DNA of 64,000 bases, taken from Chryseobacterium sp. 18061 (GTDB taxonomy: Bacteria; Pseudomonadota; Gammaproteobacteria; Enterobacterales; Enterobacteriaceae). The position numbers and the translations under genes are program-made. The stretch covers positions 1-64,000 of the forward strand of contig CACSKA010000007.1 in NCBI GenBank assembly GCA_902706205.1, given 5' to 3'. Below, one piece after another: positions 21,726 through 30,573 of this stretch. Each line of letters begins with the position of its first letter. The first letter of the stretch is position 1. The notes below the pieces were generated by a model that made no database searches, was not told the DNA's origin, and saw only the letters and a list, made by a program, of their open reading frames with translations.

Positions 21726-22661
21726 ATGGCTAATCCGCTATATCAAAAACATATCATTTCCATAAACGATCTCAGCCGCGAAGACCTCGAACTGGTGCTG
21801 GCGACTGCCGCCAAACTGAAAGCGCACCCGCAGCCGGAGTTGCTGAAATATAAGGTTATCGCCAGCTGCTTCTTCGAAGCCTCTACCCGCACCCGCCTGT
21901 CGTTTGAAACCTCGATGCACCGTCTGGGCGCGAGCGTGGTGGGCTTCTCGGACAGCGCCAACACCTCGCTGGGCAAAAAAGGCGAAACCCTCGCCGACAC
22001 CATTTCCGTTATCAGCACCTACGTCGACGCAATTGTGATGCGCCACCCGCAGGAAGGCGCAGCGCGTCTGGCGACCGAGTTTTCCGGCAACGTGCCCATC
22101 CTCAACGCCGGTGACGGCGCCAACCAACATCCGACGCAAACCCTGCTCGACTTGTTCACCATTCAGGAAACTCAGGGTCGTCTGGAAAACTTAAGTGTGG
22201 CGATGGTCGGCGACCTGAAATATGGCCGCACCGTGCATTCTCTGACCCAGGCGCTGGCGAAGTTTAACGGTAACCGTTTCTACTTTATCGCCCCGGACGC
22301 GCTGGCAATGCCGCAGTACATTCTCGATATGCTCGACGAAAAAGGCATTGCCTGGAGCCTGCACGGCACCATTGAAGAAGTGATGGCGGAAGTGGATATT
22401 CTGTATATGACTCGCGTGCAGAAAGAGCGCCTGGACCCGTCCGAGTACGCCAACGTGAAAGCACAGTTTGTCCTGCGGGCGGCAGATCTTGAAGGCGCGC
22501 GCAGCAACATGAAGGTACTGCACCCGCTACCACGCATTGATGAAATCACTACCGATGTCGATAAAACACCGCACGCCTGGTACTTCCAACAGGCCGGGAA
22601 CGGCATCTTCGCGCGCCAGGCGTTACTGGCGCTGGTTTTGAACAGCGACCTGGCACTGTAA
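21726..22661 (+). CDS. pyrB: Aspartate carbamoyltransferase catalytic chain
   Basis: PyrB condenses aspartate with carbamoyl phosphate, the first committed pyrimidine step. The 311-residue protein contains STRTR (about 53-57), HPTQT and the HPLPRIDEI segment that contributes to the active site. It forms the 2C3:3R2 holoenzyme with PyrI, encoded 11 bp downstream. ATG 21726 (MANPLYQKH) is the family start; an alternative at 21702 overlaps the attenuator. Confidence 0.98.
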   Translation: MANPLYQKHIISINDLSREDLELVLATAAKLKAHPQPELLKYKVIASCFFEASTRTRLSFETSMHRLGASVVGFSDSANTSLGKKGETLADTISVISTYVDAIVMRHPQEGAARLATEFSGNVPILNAGDGANQHPTQTLLDLFTIQETQGRLENLSVAMVGDLKYGRTVHSLTQALAKFNGNRFYFIAPDALAMPQYILDMLDEKGIAWSLHGTIEEVMAEVDILYMTRVQKERLDPSEYANVKAQFVLRAADLEGARSNMKVLHPLPRIDEITTDVDKTPHAWYFQQAGNGIFARQALLALVLNSDLAL

Positions 22662-22672
22662 GGGGAATGACG

Positions 22673-23134
22673 ATGACACACGATAATAAACTTCAGGTAG
22701 AAGCCATCAAACGTGGCTCGGTGATTGACCATATCCCGGCACAAATCGGCTTTAAGCTGCTGACGCTGTTCAAACTGACCGAAACCGATCAGCGCATCAC
22801 CATCGGCCTGAACTTGCCATCCGGCGAAATGGGCCGTAAAGATTTGATTAAGATCGAGAACACCTTCCTGACTGACGAGCAGGTCAACCAGCTGTCGCTG
22901 TATGCGCCAGACGCCACGGTGAACCGCATCGACGAATATGAAGTGGTGGGCAAGTCACGCCCTAGCCTGCCGGAGCGTATCGAAAACGTTTTGGTGTGCC
23001 CGAACAGCAACTGCATCAGCCACGCGGAACCGGTTTCATCGAGCTTTAGCGTCAAAAAGCGCGCCGACGATATCGCCCTGAAGTGCAAATACTGTGAAAA
23101 AGAATTCTCGCATACTGCGGTATTGGCCAACTAA
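22673..23134 (+). CDS. pyrI: Aspartate carbamoyltransferase regulatory chain
   Basis: This 153-residue subunit binds CTP/UTP and ATP and gives the enzyme its allosteric control. The nucleotide-binding N-terminal domain begins [15 protein letters not shown]; the C-terminal zinc domain shows the four cysteines (CPNSNC and CKYC). ATG 22673 has GGGGAATGAC upstream and matches E. coli. Confidence 0.98.
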   Translation: MTHDNKLQVEAIKRGSVIDHIPAQIGFKLLTLFKLTETDQRITIGLNLPSGEMGRKDLIKIENTFLTDEQVNQLSLYAPDATVNRIDEYEVVGKSRPSLPERIENVLVCPNSNCISHAEPVSSSFSVKKRADDIALKCKYCEKEFSHTAVLAN

Positions 23135-23140
23135 TTGAGG

Positions 23141-23184
23141 TTGGTATCAGGTGCCGGGCTGCCTATAATGGCCCGGCACTTTTG
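23141..23184 (+). promoter_or_regulatory. pyrBI terminator hairpin overlapping the ridA promoter
   Basis: A nine-base perfect stem GTGCCGGGC/GCCCGGCAC (23151-23159 and 23171-23179) followed by TTTT ends the pyrBI transcript. The 11-base loop contains TATAAT (23164-23169), and TTGGTA (23141-23146) lies 17 bp before it. The same bases therefore appear to serve as the ridA core promoter. Confidence 0.75.
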
Positions 23185-23217
23185 AAACCTAATCCCGCTG
23201 TCACAAATGGAGACATC

Positions 23218-23604
23218 ATGACTAAAGTTATCGCGACGGAAAATGCACCAGCAGCCATCGGCCCATACGTTCAGGGCGTTGATTTAGGCAGTATGATTAT
23301 CACTTCCGGTCAGATCCCGGTGTGCCCGAAAACCGGCACCGTAGCAGAAGACGTTTCCGCGCAGGCGCGCCAGTCACTGGAAAACGTGCAGGCTATCGTT
23401 GAAGCCGCAGGCCTGAAAGTGGGCGATATCGTGAAAACAACTGTTTTCGTGAAAGATCTCAACGATTTCGCCACCGTTAACGCCACCTACGAAGCATTCT
23501 TCACCGAGCATAATGCTACTTTCCCGGCACGTTCTTGTGTGGAAGTCGCGCGTCTGCCGAAAGATGTGAAGATTGAAATCGAAGCGATTGCCGTTCGTCG
23601 TTAA
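23218..23604 (+). CDS. ridA: 2-iminobutanoate/2-iminopropanoate deaminase RidA
   Basis: RidA hydrolyses reactive enamine/imine intermediates released by PLP enzymes, protecting them from damage by 2-aminoacrylate. The 128-residue YjgF/YER057c/UK114-family protein has the signature around ARSCVEVARLPKDVKIEIE with the conserved active-site Arg. ATG 23218 follows GGAGA. It lies in the conserved position after pyrI. Confidence 0.97.
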   Translation: MTKVIATENAPAAIGPYVQGVDLGSMIITSGQIPVCPKTGTVAEDVSAQARQSLENVQAIVEAAGLKVGDIVKTTVFVKDLNDFATVNATYEAFFTEHNATFPARSCVEVARLPKDVKIEIEAIAVRR

Positions 23605-23700
23605 TCGCCAGTGCCCGGCGGCGCTCCGTTTGCCGGGCCGACAGATTTAGCCAATCCGAAAGGGTTGGCCCGGTAAGCGAAGCGCCACCGGGCAATCGTC
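23605..23700. repeat. BIME between convergent ridA and the hexosaminidase gene
   Basis: Two GC-rich units in opposite orientation (GCCCGGCGGCGCTCCGTTTGCCGGGC, then GGCCCGGTAAGCGAAGCGCCACCGGGC) occupy 23613-23696 between the two stop codons. Confidence 0.85.
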
Positions 23701-26094
23701 TTACTCTATTCGCGTCGCGCGCAGCAGCGTTTCCAGCGGATACACCGCGGCAATCACCACTTCATCCTGCGTTTTCGCCGCTTCATCCAGCTGCGACTGA
23801 ATAGACGCATACTCTTTGTCATCCAGCGTGCCCTGTCGCGCCACCAAATCGGTTAAACGCAGCCCTAACGCCGCCAGTTTATCGACCTGCAACGCCACCG
23901 GTTTCATACTCGCCAACTGATGATTACCGTCAGTCAGCACTAGCACGTCCGCGGTGTTGTTCTGCCAGCGGGTGAAGACGTGACGTAGCGCATCGGCACT
24001 CTCATTATCTTCCGCGTCGCTTATCAGATTATCCGCCCACTCATTGAGATGACGCACGGTGTTGCTCTCCGCCGGGAGCGCGTCAGCCACGCGGTTCAGC
24101 GGCTCAAAGGCGTGGTAATTTCCGGCCTGGAATTTCAGGTGCTGACGGGTGTAATACTGCGCGGGCTCAATCGCCTGTGCGAGAATTTGCAGTGGCAGCG
24201 TGCTGCCGCCGTTCGCCAACCGCGTAAACTGCACCAGCTGCTGCGTGTGCTGTTGCAGCCCGACGGACACTGTCGACCAGCTATCAATTGCCTGCAAGCG
24301 CTGATACATATTGTCGGTGTCGGTCACATCCTTCGCCGACCACAGGCGTTCTGCCACCACAAAACCGCGTGGCCACAGGCGGATATCCAGCACCGGCGCA
24401 ACGATATTTTCCGCCCACAGCGCGGCTTCGCCACCCAGCAGATTCTTCTGCTGTGCTTCATCCGGCACAACCGGTTGAATGCCTTTCGGCACCTCATCCA
24501 GCCGCTCGCCGCTGATCGGATAACGGGCATTGCCCACCAGGAAATAACCTTTCAGTTGGTCATCGTGAATGCTCAGCACCGGGCGGGTTTCGCCCATCCA
24601 GGTATCCACCGTGAAGGTCACCTGGTCCGGGCTCAGCCATTCGATATCATCCACCGCGCGGCGGGATTTCCCTTTGAAATCAATAAACCCTCGCCACTCC
24701 TGGTCGCCTTTAACTAACGTAAAGGTGCCTTCCACAGCGCTGCCTTTCAGGCGCGGCATGGTGAAAGTCCAGCTCTGAGCGCTGTCGGCGTCGCTGATTT
24801 TGTCCACACCGTTCAGACCCTGCGGCACGATTTCATTGCGATAGTGATAGGCGGCACTTTGCGGCTGATCGAGATAGAATCCGGTCGACAGAATGCCCTT
24901 ATACCCATTTTTCGTCACGTCACCCAGTGCGTCCTGCCCTTGCCAGGATTGGATCAGAATGCTTTTCGGCAGGTCCGGGTGATATATCTCATCCCAGCCG
25001 ACCATCTGGCGATGGTGTTTTTCGAGGATTGTTTCTAGCTTGCGGTTGAAGTACGCCTGCAGCGCGTGGCTGTCCGCTAGCTTGTTCTCCTGCATAAATT
25101 TCTGGATAGCTGGATTATTTTTCCACTGGGTATCGTCCACCTCATCGCCGCCGATGTGCAAATACGGATCAGGGAAAATAGCCGCTAACTCACCGACCAT
25201 CGCGTCCGCAAAGGCGTAAGTCGCGTCTTTGGTTGGGTCAAGCACTGGCTTCAGCACGCCCCAGTGGCGCTCCATTTCATACGGACCTGGCGCGCTCATC
25301 AGTTCCGGATACGCCACCGCAATTGCCGAGGCGTGTCCCGGCATATCGATTTCCGGCACCACGCGAATGCCGCGATCTGCGGCGTATCGCACAATGTCTT
25401 TCATCTGCGCCTGGGTATAGAACTTGCCGTCACTGGCGAGCTGCTGCAATTTCGGGTATCGGGTCGATGCAAAACGCCAACCCTGATCGTCGGTCAGATG
25501 CCAGTGGAAGACGTTGAGTTTGGCCGCCGCCATGCCGTCGAGCTGACGTTTGATATTTTCAATCGGCAGGAAGTGACGTGCGGAATCCAACAGCACACCA
25601 CGCCATGGGAAACGAGGCGCATCCTCAATGGTAACGTAAGGGATAGCGGTATTGTCCGGGCCGTTTTGCAGTAGCTGTAGCAGCGTTTCAATGCCGTGCA
25701 TCGCACCAAACCGGGTGTTGGCGGTGAGCTTCACGCCGCTTTCATCGACCACCAGCTTATAGCTTTCATCGCTATCCGGACGCGGAATGGCCGGAACTTT
25801 ACGCGCGATAACGATATCAACCGTCGGTGATTTTGCAGGCGCACTTTGCGGCATCATTTCCCAGCCGGTCTGACGGCCAATGCGCTCGCGCAGACGGTTA
25901 ACTGCGTCCCCTAAATCATCCCCGGAAAGATTGATGGTGAGCTGGTTATTCAGCACCAGCGCCCCCTGCGCCGAAGGGCGTTCGACCTGAGCCGGCCACG
26001 GCATCAGCGGTAAATCTCCAGCGGGCGTTGCCAGCGCAAAACCGCTCAATAAGAGTCCGGTCGTCAACAAGCTGTAGCGCACAGTTTTAAGCAT
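23701..26094 (-). CDS. Secreted beta-N-acetylhexosaminidase (GH20)
   Basis: This 797-residue glycosidase removes terminal N-acetylhexosamine from chitooligosaccharides or glycans, probably in the periplasm. A signal peptide (MLKTVRYSLLTTGLLLSGFALA) is followed by the GH20b N-terminal domain and a catalytic barrel. The barrel carries FHWHLTDDQGWR, PEIDMPGHA and the catalytic Asp-Glu pair in YLHIGGDEVDD; the acetamido of the substrate acts as nucleophile in this family. A further domain of about 150 residues with no role I can assign (WTFTMPRLKGSAVEG to RYPISGERL) interrupts the barrel before EAALWAENI. It is not present here in E. coli K-12. The start at 26094 is chosen for the signal peptide and AGGGTTCC-type upstream sequence. 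Confidence 0.9.
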   Translation of the reverse strand: MLKTVRYSLLTTGLLLSGFALATPAGDLPLMPWPAQVERPSAQGALVLNNQLTINLSGDDLGDAVNRLRERIGRQTGWEMMPQSAPAKSPTVDIVIARKVPAIPRPDSDESYKLVVDESGVKLTANTRFGAMHGIETLLQLLQNGPDNTAIPYVTIEDAPRFPWRGVLLDSARHFLPIENIKRQLDGMAAAKLNVFHWHLTDDQGWRFASTRYPKLQQLASDGKFYTQAQMKDIVRYAADRGIRVVPEIDMPGHASAIAVAYPELMSAPGPYEMERHWGVLKPVLDPTKDATYAFADAMVGELAAIFPDPYLHIGGDEVDDTQWKNNPAIQKFMQENKLADSHALQAYFNRKLETILEKHHRQMVGWDEIYHPDLPKSILIQSWQGQDALGDVTKNGYKGILSTGFYLDQPQSAAYHYRNEIVPQGLNGVDKISDADSAQSWTFTMPRLKGSAVEGTFTLVKGDQEWRGFIDFKGKSRRAVDDIEWLSPDQVTFTVDTWMGETRPVLSIHDDQLKGYFLVGNARYPISGERLDEVPKGIQPVVPDEAQQKNLLGGEAALWAENIVAPVLDIRLWPRGFVVAERLWSAKDVTDTDNMYQRLQAIDSWSTVSVGLQQHTQQLVQFTRLANGGSTLPLQILAQAIEPAQYYTRQHLKFQAGNYHAFEPLNRVADALPAESNTVRHLNEWADNLISDAEDNESADALRHVFTRWQNNTADVLVLTDGNHQLASMKPVALQVDKLAALGLRLTDLVARQGTLDDKEYASIQSQLDEAAKTQDEVVIAAVYPLETLLRATRIE

Positions 26095-26203
26095 GAGGGT
26101 TCCTTTATGACGGGCCAAAAAAAGGCAATCCAATGAGGTAACATGCGTCGATTTGAGGGTCAAGCGCAGGATGCGATCGACATCACAACCTGCTGAGAAT
26201 TAA

Positions 26204-26236
26204 GAAAAAGCCCTTGCCTGTCTTAAGGATACAGGC
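26204..26236 (-). terminator. Possible terminator after mgtA
   Basis: On the minus strand GCCTGT/ACAGGC (26216-26236) is followed by AAGGGCTTTTTC. The stem is short and the T run is displaced by seven bases, so strength is uncertain. Confidence 0.45.
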
Positions 26237-26264
26237 CCGGTTGTGCGTGCCGGGCCCGTCACGC

Positions 26265-28973
26265 TTATTGCCAACCGTAGCGACGGGTATACACCCCTTT
26301 CACCAGTTGCGTCAGCGTCATATACCCCACCAGAATCGCCACCAGCCATGGGAAATAAGAAAGCGGCAGCGCCTGCAACGACAGATACGACGCCAGCGGC
26401 GAGAACGGCAGTGCGATACCGACCACCATCACCACCAGGGTCATCACAATCAGCGGCCACGCGGCACGACTCTGAATGAATGGAATACGGCGGGTGCGGA
26501 TCATGTGCACAATCAGCGTCTGAGACAGCAACCCGACGACGAACCAGCCGGACTGAAACAGCGTCTGGTGTTCAGGCGTATTCGCGTGGAACACAAACCA
26601 CATCAGGCAAAATGTCAGAATGTCGAAAATGGAGCTGATTGGACCGAAGAACATCATGAACCGCCCGAGATCCGCCGGGTTCCAGCGCTGCGGTTTCTTA
26701 ATTTGCTCGTCGTCGACGTTATCAAACGGAATTGCCACCTGAGAGACATCGTACAGCAGGTTCTGAATCAGTAAGTGCAACGGCAACATTGGCAGGAACG
26801 GCAGGAACGCGCTCGCCACCAGCACGCTGAAGACGTTACCGAAGTTAGAGCTGGCGGTCATTTTTATGTATTTCAGCATGTTGGCGAAGGTCCGGCGGCC
26901 TTCAATCACCCCTTCTTCCAGCACCATCAGGCTTTTTTCCAGCAGAATGATGTCTGCCGCTTCACGAGCGATATCCACCGCGCCGTCAACGGAAATGCCG
27001 ATATCCGCCGCACGCAACGCGGGCGCATCGTTGATGCCGTCGCCCATAAAGCCGACCACGTGGCCTTCGCGTTTCAGCAAGGTGACGATGCGTTCTTTAT
27101 GCATCGGCGTCAGACGTGCGAACAGCGTGGTGTGTTTTGCCAATGCCGCCAGCGCGTCGTCGCTCATCGCATCCAGGCTGCTGCCTGTCACCACATCGCC
27201 CACATCCAGCCCGACTTCGTGACACACTTTCGCCGCCACTAATTCGCTGTCGCCGGTGAGGATTTTGACGCTGATGCCGCTTGCTTTCAGCGCTTTCAGC
27301 GCCGGGGCAGTGGTTTCTTTCGGCGGATCGAGAAACGCAATGTAGCCTTCGAGGATCAGATCCGATTCATCAACGCGCTGATAATCCCCTTCGCGCGCAG
27401 GCAGATATTTCGTCGCCACTGCCACCACCCGCAGGCCCTGACGGTTCAGCGTGTCAGTCACGCGTTTGATGCGGCGCAGCATGGTGTCGTCCAGCGGCAC
27501 AATGTCACCGTTGTAGCGCACCTGAGTACAAACGTTGAGGATTTCCTGCAACGCGCCTTTGCAAATCAGCTGATGCACGTCGTCCTGCTCGGCCACCACA
27601 ACTGACATCCGGCGGCGTTCAAAGTCGAACGGAACCTCGTCAATTTTCTGCCAGCGTTCGGACAGCCCACGCGCCGAGTTTTCATCGACGCCTTCCAGCA
27701 CCGCGGTATCCAGCAGGTTTTTCAGCCCGGTCTGATAATGGCTGTTCAGCCAGGCGCTATGCAGCACGCGCTCGCTGGTTTTGCCGGATATGTCGGTGTG
27801 ATTCTCCAGCACGATTTTGTCTTGCGTCAGCGTCCCGGTTTTGTCCGTGCAAAGAATATCCATCGCGCCAAAGTTCTGGATGGCGTCGAGGTGTTTAACG
27901 ATAACTTTCTGTTTTGACAGCTTCACCGCCCCACGCGCCAGCGTCGAGGTGACGATCATCGGCAGCATTTCCGGCGTCAGGCCGACTGCCACGGACAGCG
28001 CAAACAGTGCCGCTTCCCACCAGTCGCCTTTTGTGTAGCCGTTGATCAGCAGCACCACTGGCGCCATCACCAGCATAAAACGGATCAACAACATGCTGAC
28101 GCGGCTGATGCCTTTCTGGAAAGCGTTTGGCGCGTTTTCCTGTTCGCTCACGCGCCCGGCCAGTTGACCGAACCAGGTATTACCGCCGGTCGCGAAGACA
28201 ATCGCCTGCGCTGTGCCGCTCACCACGTTGGTGCCCATAAAGCAGATAGTGTCGCTTTCGAGCGGGTTATTTTGCTGCGGTACACGGGTCCGCGCCACTT
28301 TCTCTACCGGCAACGATTCTCCGGTGAGTGAGGCCTGAGCGACGAACAGATCGCGAGCCTGAAACACGCGAAGATCCGCCGGGATCATATCTCCGGCAGA
28401 CAGCTTCACGATATCGCCCTGTACCAGCCTGTCGATGGGGATCTCCAGCCAACGGCTTTCGCCCCGCTCGTTAACCACTCGCAGCACCGTCGCGGTGTTG
28501 CTGACCATCGCTTTCAGCGCATCCGCCGCTTTGGTGGATCGCGCTTCCTGAATGAAGTTCAGCAGGGTGGAAATCACCACCATCAGCGCGATCACCCCGG
28601 CCGCAAACTCGTCTTCGGTAGAGTACGAAATGACCCCGAGAATGGTCAGCAGCAGGTTAAACGGGTTGCGATAGCACAGCCACAGATGCACCCACCACGG
28701 CGACGGTTTCTGTGACGGAATCACGTTACTGCCATGCTGTTCGCGAGCGTCTTCAACTTCTGACGGATTCAGCCCTTCAGGATGACTGTTAAAGGCGCGC
28801 CAGATTTCATTTTCATCCATCGCCGCAACGTTAAGACACTGTTTGCTTAACGAATCCGGGATCGGAGTGGCAGCCAGATTTTTACCGTCAGGCAGCGGAT
28901 CGCGGCTAACCAGACGATGTGGCAGGTGGCGGCTGAGCTGCGCGAACAGCTGCCGGGTGATATTTTTCAGCAT
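26265..28973 (-). CDS. mgtA: P-type Mg2+-importing ATPase MgtA
   Basis: MgtA is an inner-membrane P3B ATPase that imports Mg2+ when external magnesium is low. The 902-residue protein shows the A-domain LTGES, the phosphorylation motif DKTGTLTQ, the hinge GDGINDAPALRAADIGIS and about ten membrane helices. ATG 28973 starts MLKNITRQLFAQL, as in E. coli (898 aa). The long leader with mgtL and a PhoP-type promoter implies control by PhoPQ and by leader-peptide or Mg2+-dependent attenuation. The gene is divergent from treR. Confidence 0.97.
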   Translation of the reverse strand: MLKNITRQLFAQLSRHLPHRLVSRDPLPDGKNLAATPIPDSLSKQCLNVAAMDENEIWRAFNSHPEGLNPSEVEDAREQHGSNVIPSQKPSPWWVHLWLCYRNPFNLLLTILGVISYSTEDEFAAGVIALMVVISTLLNFIQEARSTKAADALKAMVSNTATVLRVVNERGESRWLEIPIDRLVQGDIVKLSAGDMIPADLRVFQARDLFVAQASLTGESLPVEKVARTRVPQQNNPLESDTICFMGTNVVSGTAQAIVFATGGNTWFGQLAGRVSEQENAPNAFQKGISRVSMLLIRFMLVMAPVVLLINGYTKGDWWEAALFALSVAVGLTPEMLPMIVTSTLARGAVKLSKQKVIVKHLDAIQNFGAMDILCTDKTGTLTQDKIVLENHTDISGKTSERVLHSAWLNSHYQTGLKNLLDTAVLEGVDENSARGLSERWQKIDEVPFDFERRRMSVVVAEQDDVHQLICKGALQEILNVCTQVRYNGDIVPLDDTMLRRIKRVTDTLNRQGLRVVAVATKYLPAREGDYQRVDESDLILEGYIAFLDPPKETTAPALKALKASGISVKILTGDSELVAAKVCHEVGLDVGDVVTGSSLDAMSDDALAALAKHTTLFARLTPMHKERIVTLLKREGHVVGFMGDGINDAPALRAADIGISVDGAVDIAREAADIILLEKSLMVLEEGVIEGRRTFANMLKYIKMTASSNFGNVFSVLVASAFLPFLPMLPLHLLIQNLLYDVSQVAIPFDNVDDEQIKKPQRWNPADLGRFMMFFGPISSIFDILTFCLMWFVFHANTPEHQTLFQSGWFVVGLLSQTLIVHMIRTRRIPFIQSRAAWPLIVMTLVVMVVGIALPFSPLASYLSLQALPLSYFPWLVAILVGYMTLTQLVKGVYTRRYGWQ

Positions 28974-29128
28974 AATACGTCCCTCTGCGCTCACCGTTCG
29001 GCGATCGCGGTTTTCTTACAGGCGTAGCAAAGCCGCACCTGAAGGGCACTTTAAGAGTTAAAACAGGGACATCAAAGAAGTGACGTCACTGCCTCACGCG
29101 TTCTCCGGCAAGACAGTGAAAGACAGGC

Positions 29129-29182
29129 TTACCGGGAAAAAATGTTGCTCCATCGATGATGGGGAGTGGGATCGGGATCCAT
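29129..29182 (-). CDS. mgtL: mgtA leader peptide MgtL
   Basis: A 17-codon frame in the mgtA 5' leader starts ATG GAT CCC GAT CCC ACT CCC and reads MDPDPTPHHRWSNIFSR, preceded by CGGAGG. The alternating Asp/Glu-Pro start is the hallmark of MgtL (MEPDPTP in E. coli), whose translation destabilises ribosomes at low Mg2+ or stalls at low proline and so permits mgtA transcription. The second half differs from the LPRRR sequence of E. coli. The leader from the stop to mgtA is about 155 nt. Confidence 0.85.
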   Translation of the reverse strand: MDPDPTPHHRWSNIFSR

Positions 29183-29257
29183 ACAGCCTCCGGTAAGTGA
29201 AATAAACGCCGCGAACTCTAGGCCGTTAACCCTACAATACATAGCGATAGTGCCATT

Positions 29258-29292
29258 ATCTTACGCGCCCGAGACTAAACGATACGTATACC
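29258..29292 (-). promoter_or_regulatory. PhoP-type promoter of mgtA
   Basis: On the minus strand GGTATA-N5-CGTTTA (29292-29276) resembles the (G/T)GTTTA direct repeats of a PhoP box. It is followed after 12 bp by TAAGAT (29263-29258) as -10. That is the class I PhoP geometry and predicts a leader of about 270-280 nt, like the 264-nt leader of E. coli and Salmonella mgtA. Start site inferred, not shown. Confidence 0.65.
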
Positions 29293-29369
29293 AGACTTTA
29301 CTCATTGAACTGTTTCTCGACGCGTTTACGCTTATAATCACTTCGCCTTTACTGACACGGGAAAAAAGG

Positions 29370-30317
29370 ATGCAAAACCGGCTGACTATCAAAGACATTG
29401 CGCGCTTAAGCGGCGTCGGGAAATCGACCGTCTCTCGTGTCCTGAATAATGAAAGCGGCGTCAGCCAGCGCACCCGTGAACGGGTGGAAGCGGTAATGAA
29501 TCAGCACGATTTTTCCCCTTCCCGTTCAGCCCGGGCGATGCGCGGTCAGAGCGATAAAGTAGTGGCGATCATCATGAGCCGTCTGGATTCGCTGTCGGAA
29601 AACCTCGCGGTGCAGACCATGCTCCCGGCCTTCTACGAGCAGGGTTACGACCCGATCATGATGGAAAGCCAGTTCTCCCCGGAGAAGGTGAAGGAACATC
29701 TCGGCATGTTGCGACGTCGCAATATCGACGGCGTGGTGCTGTTTGGTTTTACCGGTATTTCCGACGCGATGCTTGCGCCGTGGCGCGAAACCCTGGTGAT
29801 GCTGGCACGCGATGCCAAAGGCATTGCCTCGGTATGCTACGACGATGAAGGGGCCATCACGCTGCTGATGCAGTCGCTATTCGATAAAGGCCACCGCCAT
29901 ATCAGCTATCTCGGCGTACCGCACAGTGATGTGACCACCGGAAAGCGTCGTCACGATGCGTATCTCACCTTCTGCAAACAATACAAACTGCACCCGGTCG
30001 CCGCGCTGCCCGGTCTGGCGATGAAACAGGGTTACGAGGCCGTCGCCAGCGTGACCCATAGCGATACCACCGCGCTGGTATGCGCCACCGACACCCTGGC
30101 GCTCGGCGCCAGCAAATATCTGCAAGAACAGCGTAACGACACCCTGCAACTCGCCAGCGTCGGCAACACGCCGCTGATGAATTTCCTGCACCCGGAAATC
30201 GTGACCGTTGATCCCGGCTACGGCGAGGCCGGACGCCAGGCCGCGCATCAGCTGATCGAACAGATCAATGGCCGCGCACAGCCACAGCAGCTGGTGATCC
30301 CCGCCTCCCTGACCTGA
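29370..30317 (+). CDS. treR: Trehalose operon repressor TreR (LacI family)
   Basis: TreR represses treBC and is relieved by trehalose-6-phosphate. The 315-residue protein has an N-terminal LacI-type HTH (IKDIARLSGVGKSTVSRVLNN) and a periplasmic-binding-protein-like effector domain. ATG 29370 after AAAAAAGG gives exactly the E. coli length; the in-frame extension to 29166 runs through the mgtA promoter and is rejected. It is transcribed towards treB. Confidence 0.96.
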   Translation: MQNRLTIKDIARLSGVGKSTVSRVLNNESGVSQRTRERVEAVMNQHDFSPSRSARAMRGQSDKVVAIIMSRLDSLSENLAVQTMLPAFYEQGYDPIMMESQFSPEKVKEHLGMLRRRNIDGVVLFGFTGISDAMLAPWRETLVMLARDAKGIASVCYDDEGAITLLMQSLFDKGHRHISYLGVPHSDVTTGKRRHDAYLTFCKQYKLHPVAALPGLAMKQGYEAVASVTHSDTTALVCATDTLALGASKYLQEQRNDTLQLASVGNTPLMNFLHPEIVTVDPGYGEAGRQAAHQLIEQINGRAQPQQLVIPASLT

Positions 30318-30344
30318 TTTTTCCCCGCCCCAAAAACGATTTAT

Positions 30345-30388
30345 TGTGATCGCCGCCCCGCTTCGGGAACGTTCCCATTTTGTAAAAT
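30345..30388 (+). promoter_or_regulatory. treBC control region: CRP half-site, TreR-like operator, -10
   Basis: TGTGA (30345-30349) resembles one arm of a CRP site. The perfect 12-bp palindrome GGGAACGTTCCC (30365-30376) is a typical LacI-family operator with central CG and is the likely TreR site. TAAAAT (30383-30388) is a candidate -10. The start would place a leader of about 180 nt before treB. Confidence 0.65.
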
Positions 30389-30451
30389 AAGCGAAACGGA
30401 TAGGCTTGCGCTCAGTCATATAACACTCAATCCAACTTCCAACACGAAATC

Positions 30452-30550
30452 ATTCGAGATGCGTCGCGGCGGCAAGCCGGAGAATCCCCAGCAGCATAGA
30501 AAACTATGTGACTGGGGCGCAGCCAACAAAGAGGCAGCTCGAAGGATGAT
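30452..30550. repeat. ERIC-type repeat in the treB leader
   Basis: The element opens ATTCGAGATGCGTCGCGGCGGCAAG and ends GCAGCTCGAAGGATGATG. Its centre GAATCCCCAG...CTATGTGACTGGGGCGCAGCC is the ERIC core with an altered loop (CATAGAAAACTATG). It lies between the predicted promoter and the treB start, so it is transcribed as part of the leader. Confidence 0.8.
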
Positions 30551-30573
30551 GTGTAATACAGAGATGAGGCTCC

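Noticed and set aside
29166..29369. N-terminal extension of TreR by 68 residues
   Set aside because: The extension overlaps the mgtA promoter and mgtL region and has no RBS; the ATG at 29370 gives the exact E. coli length.
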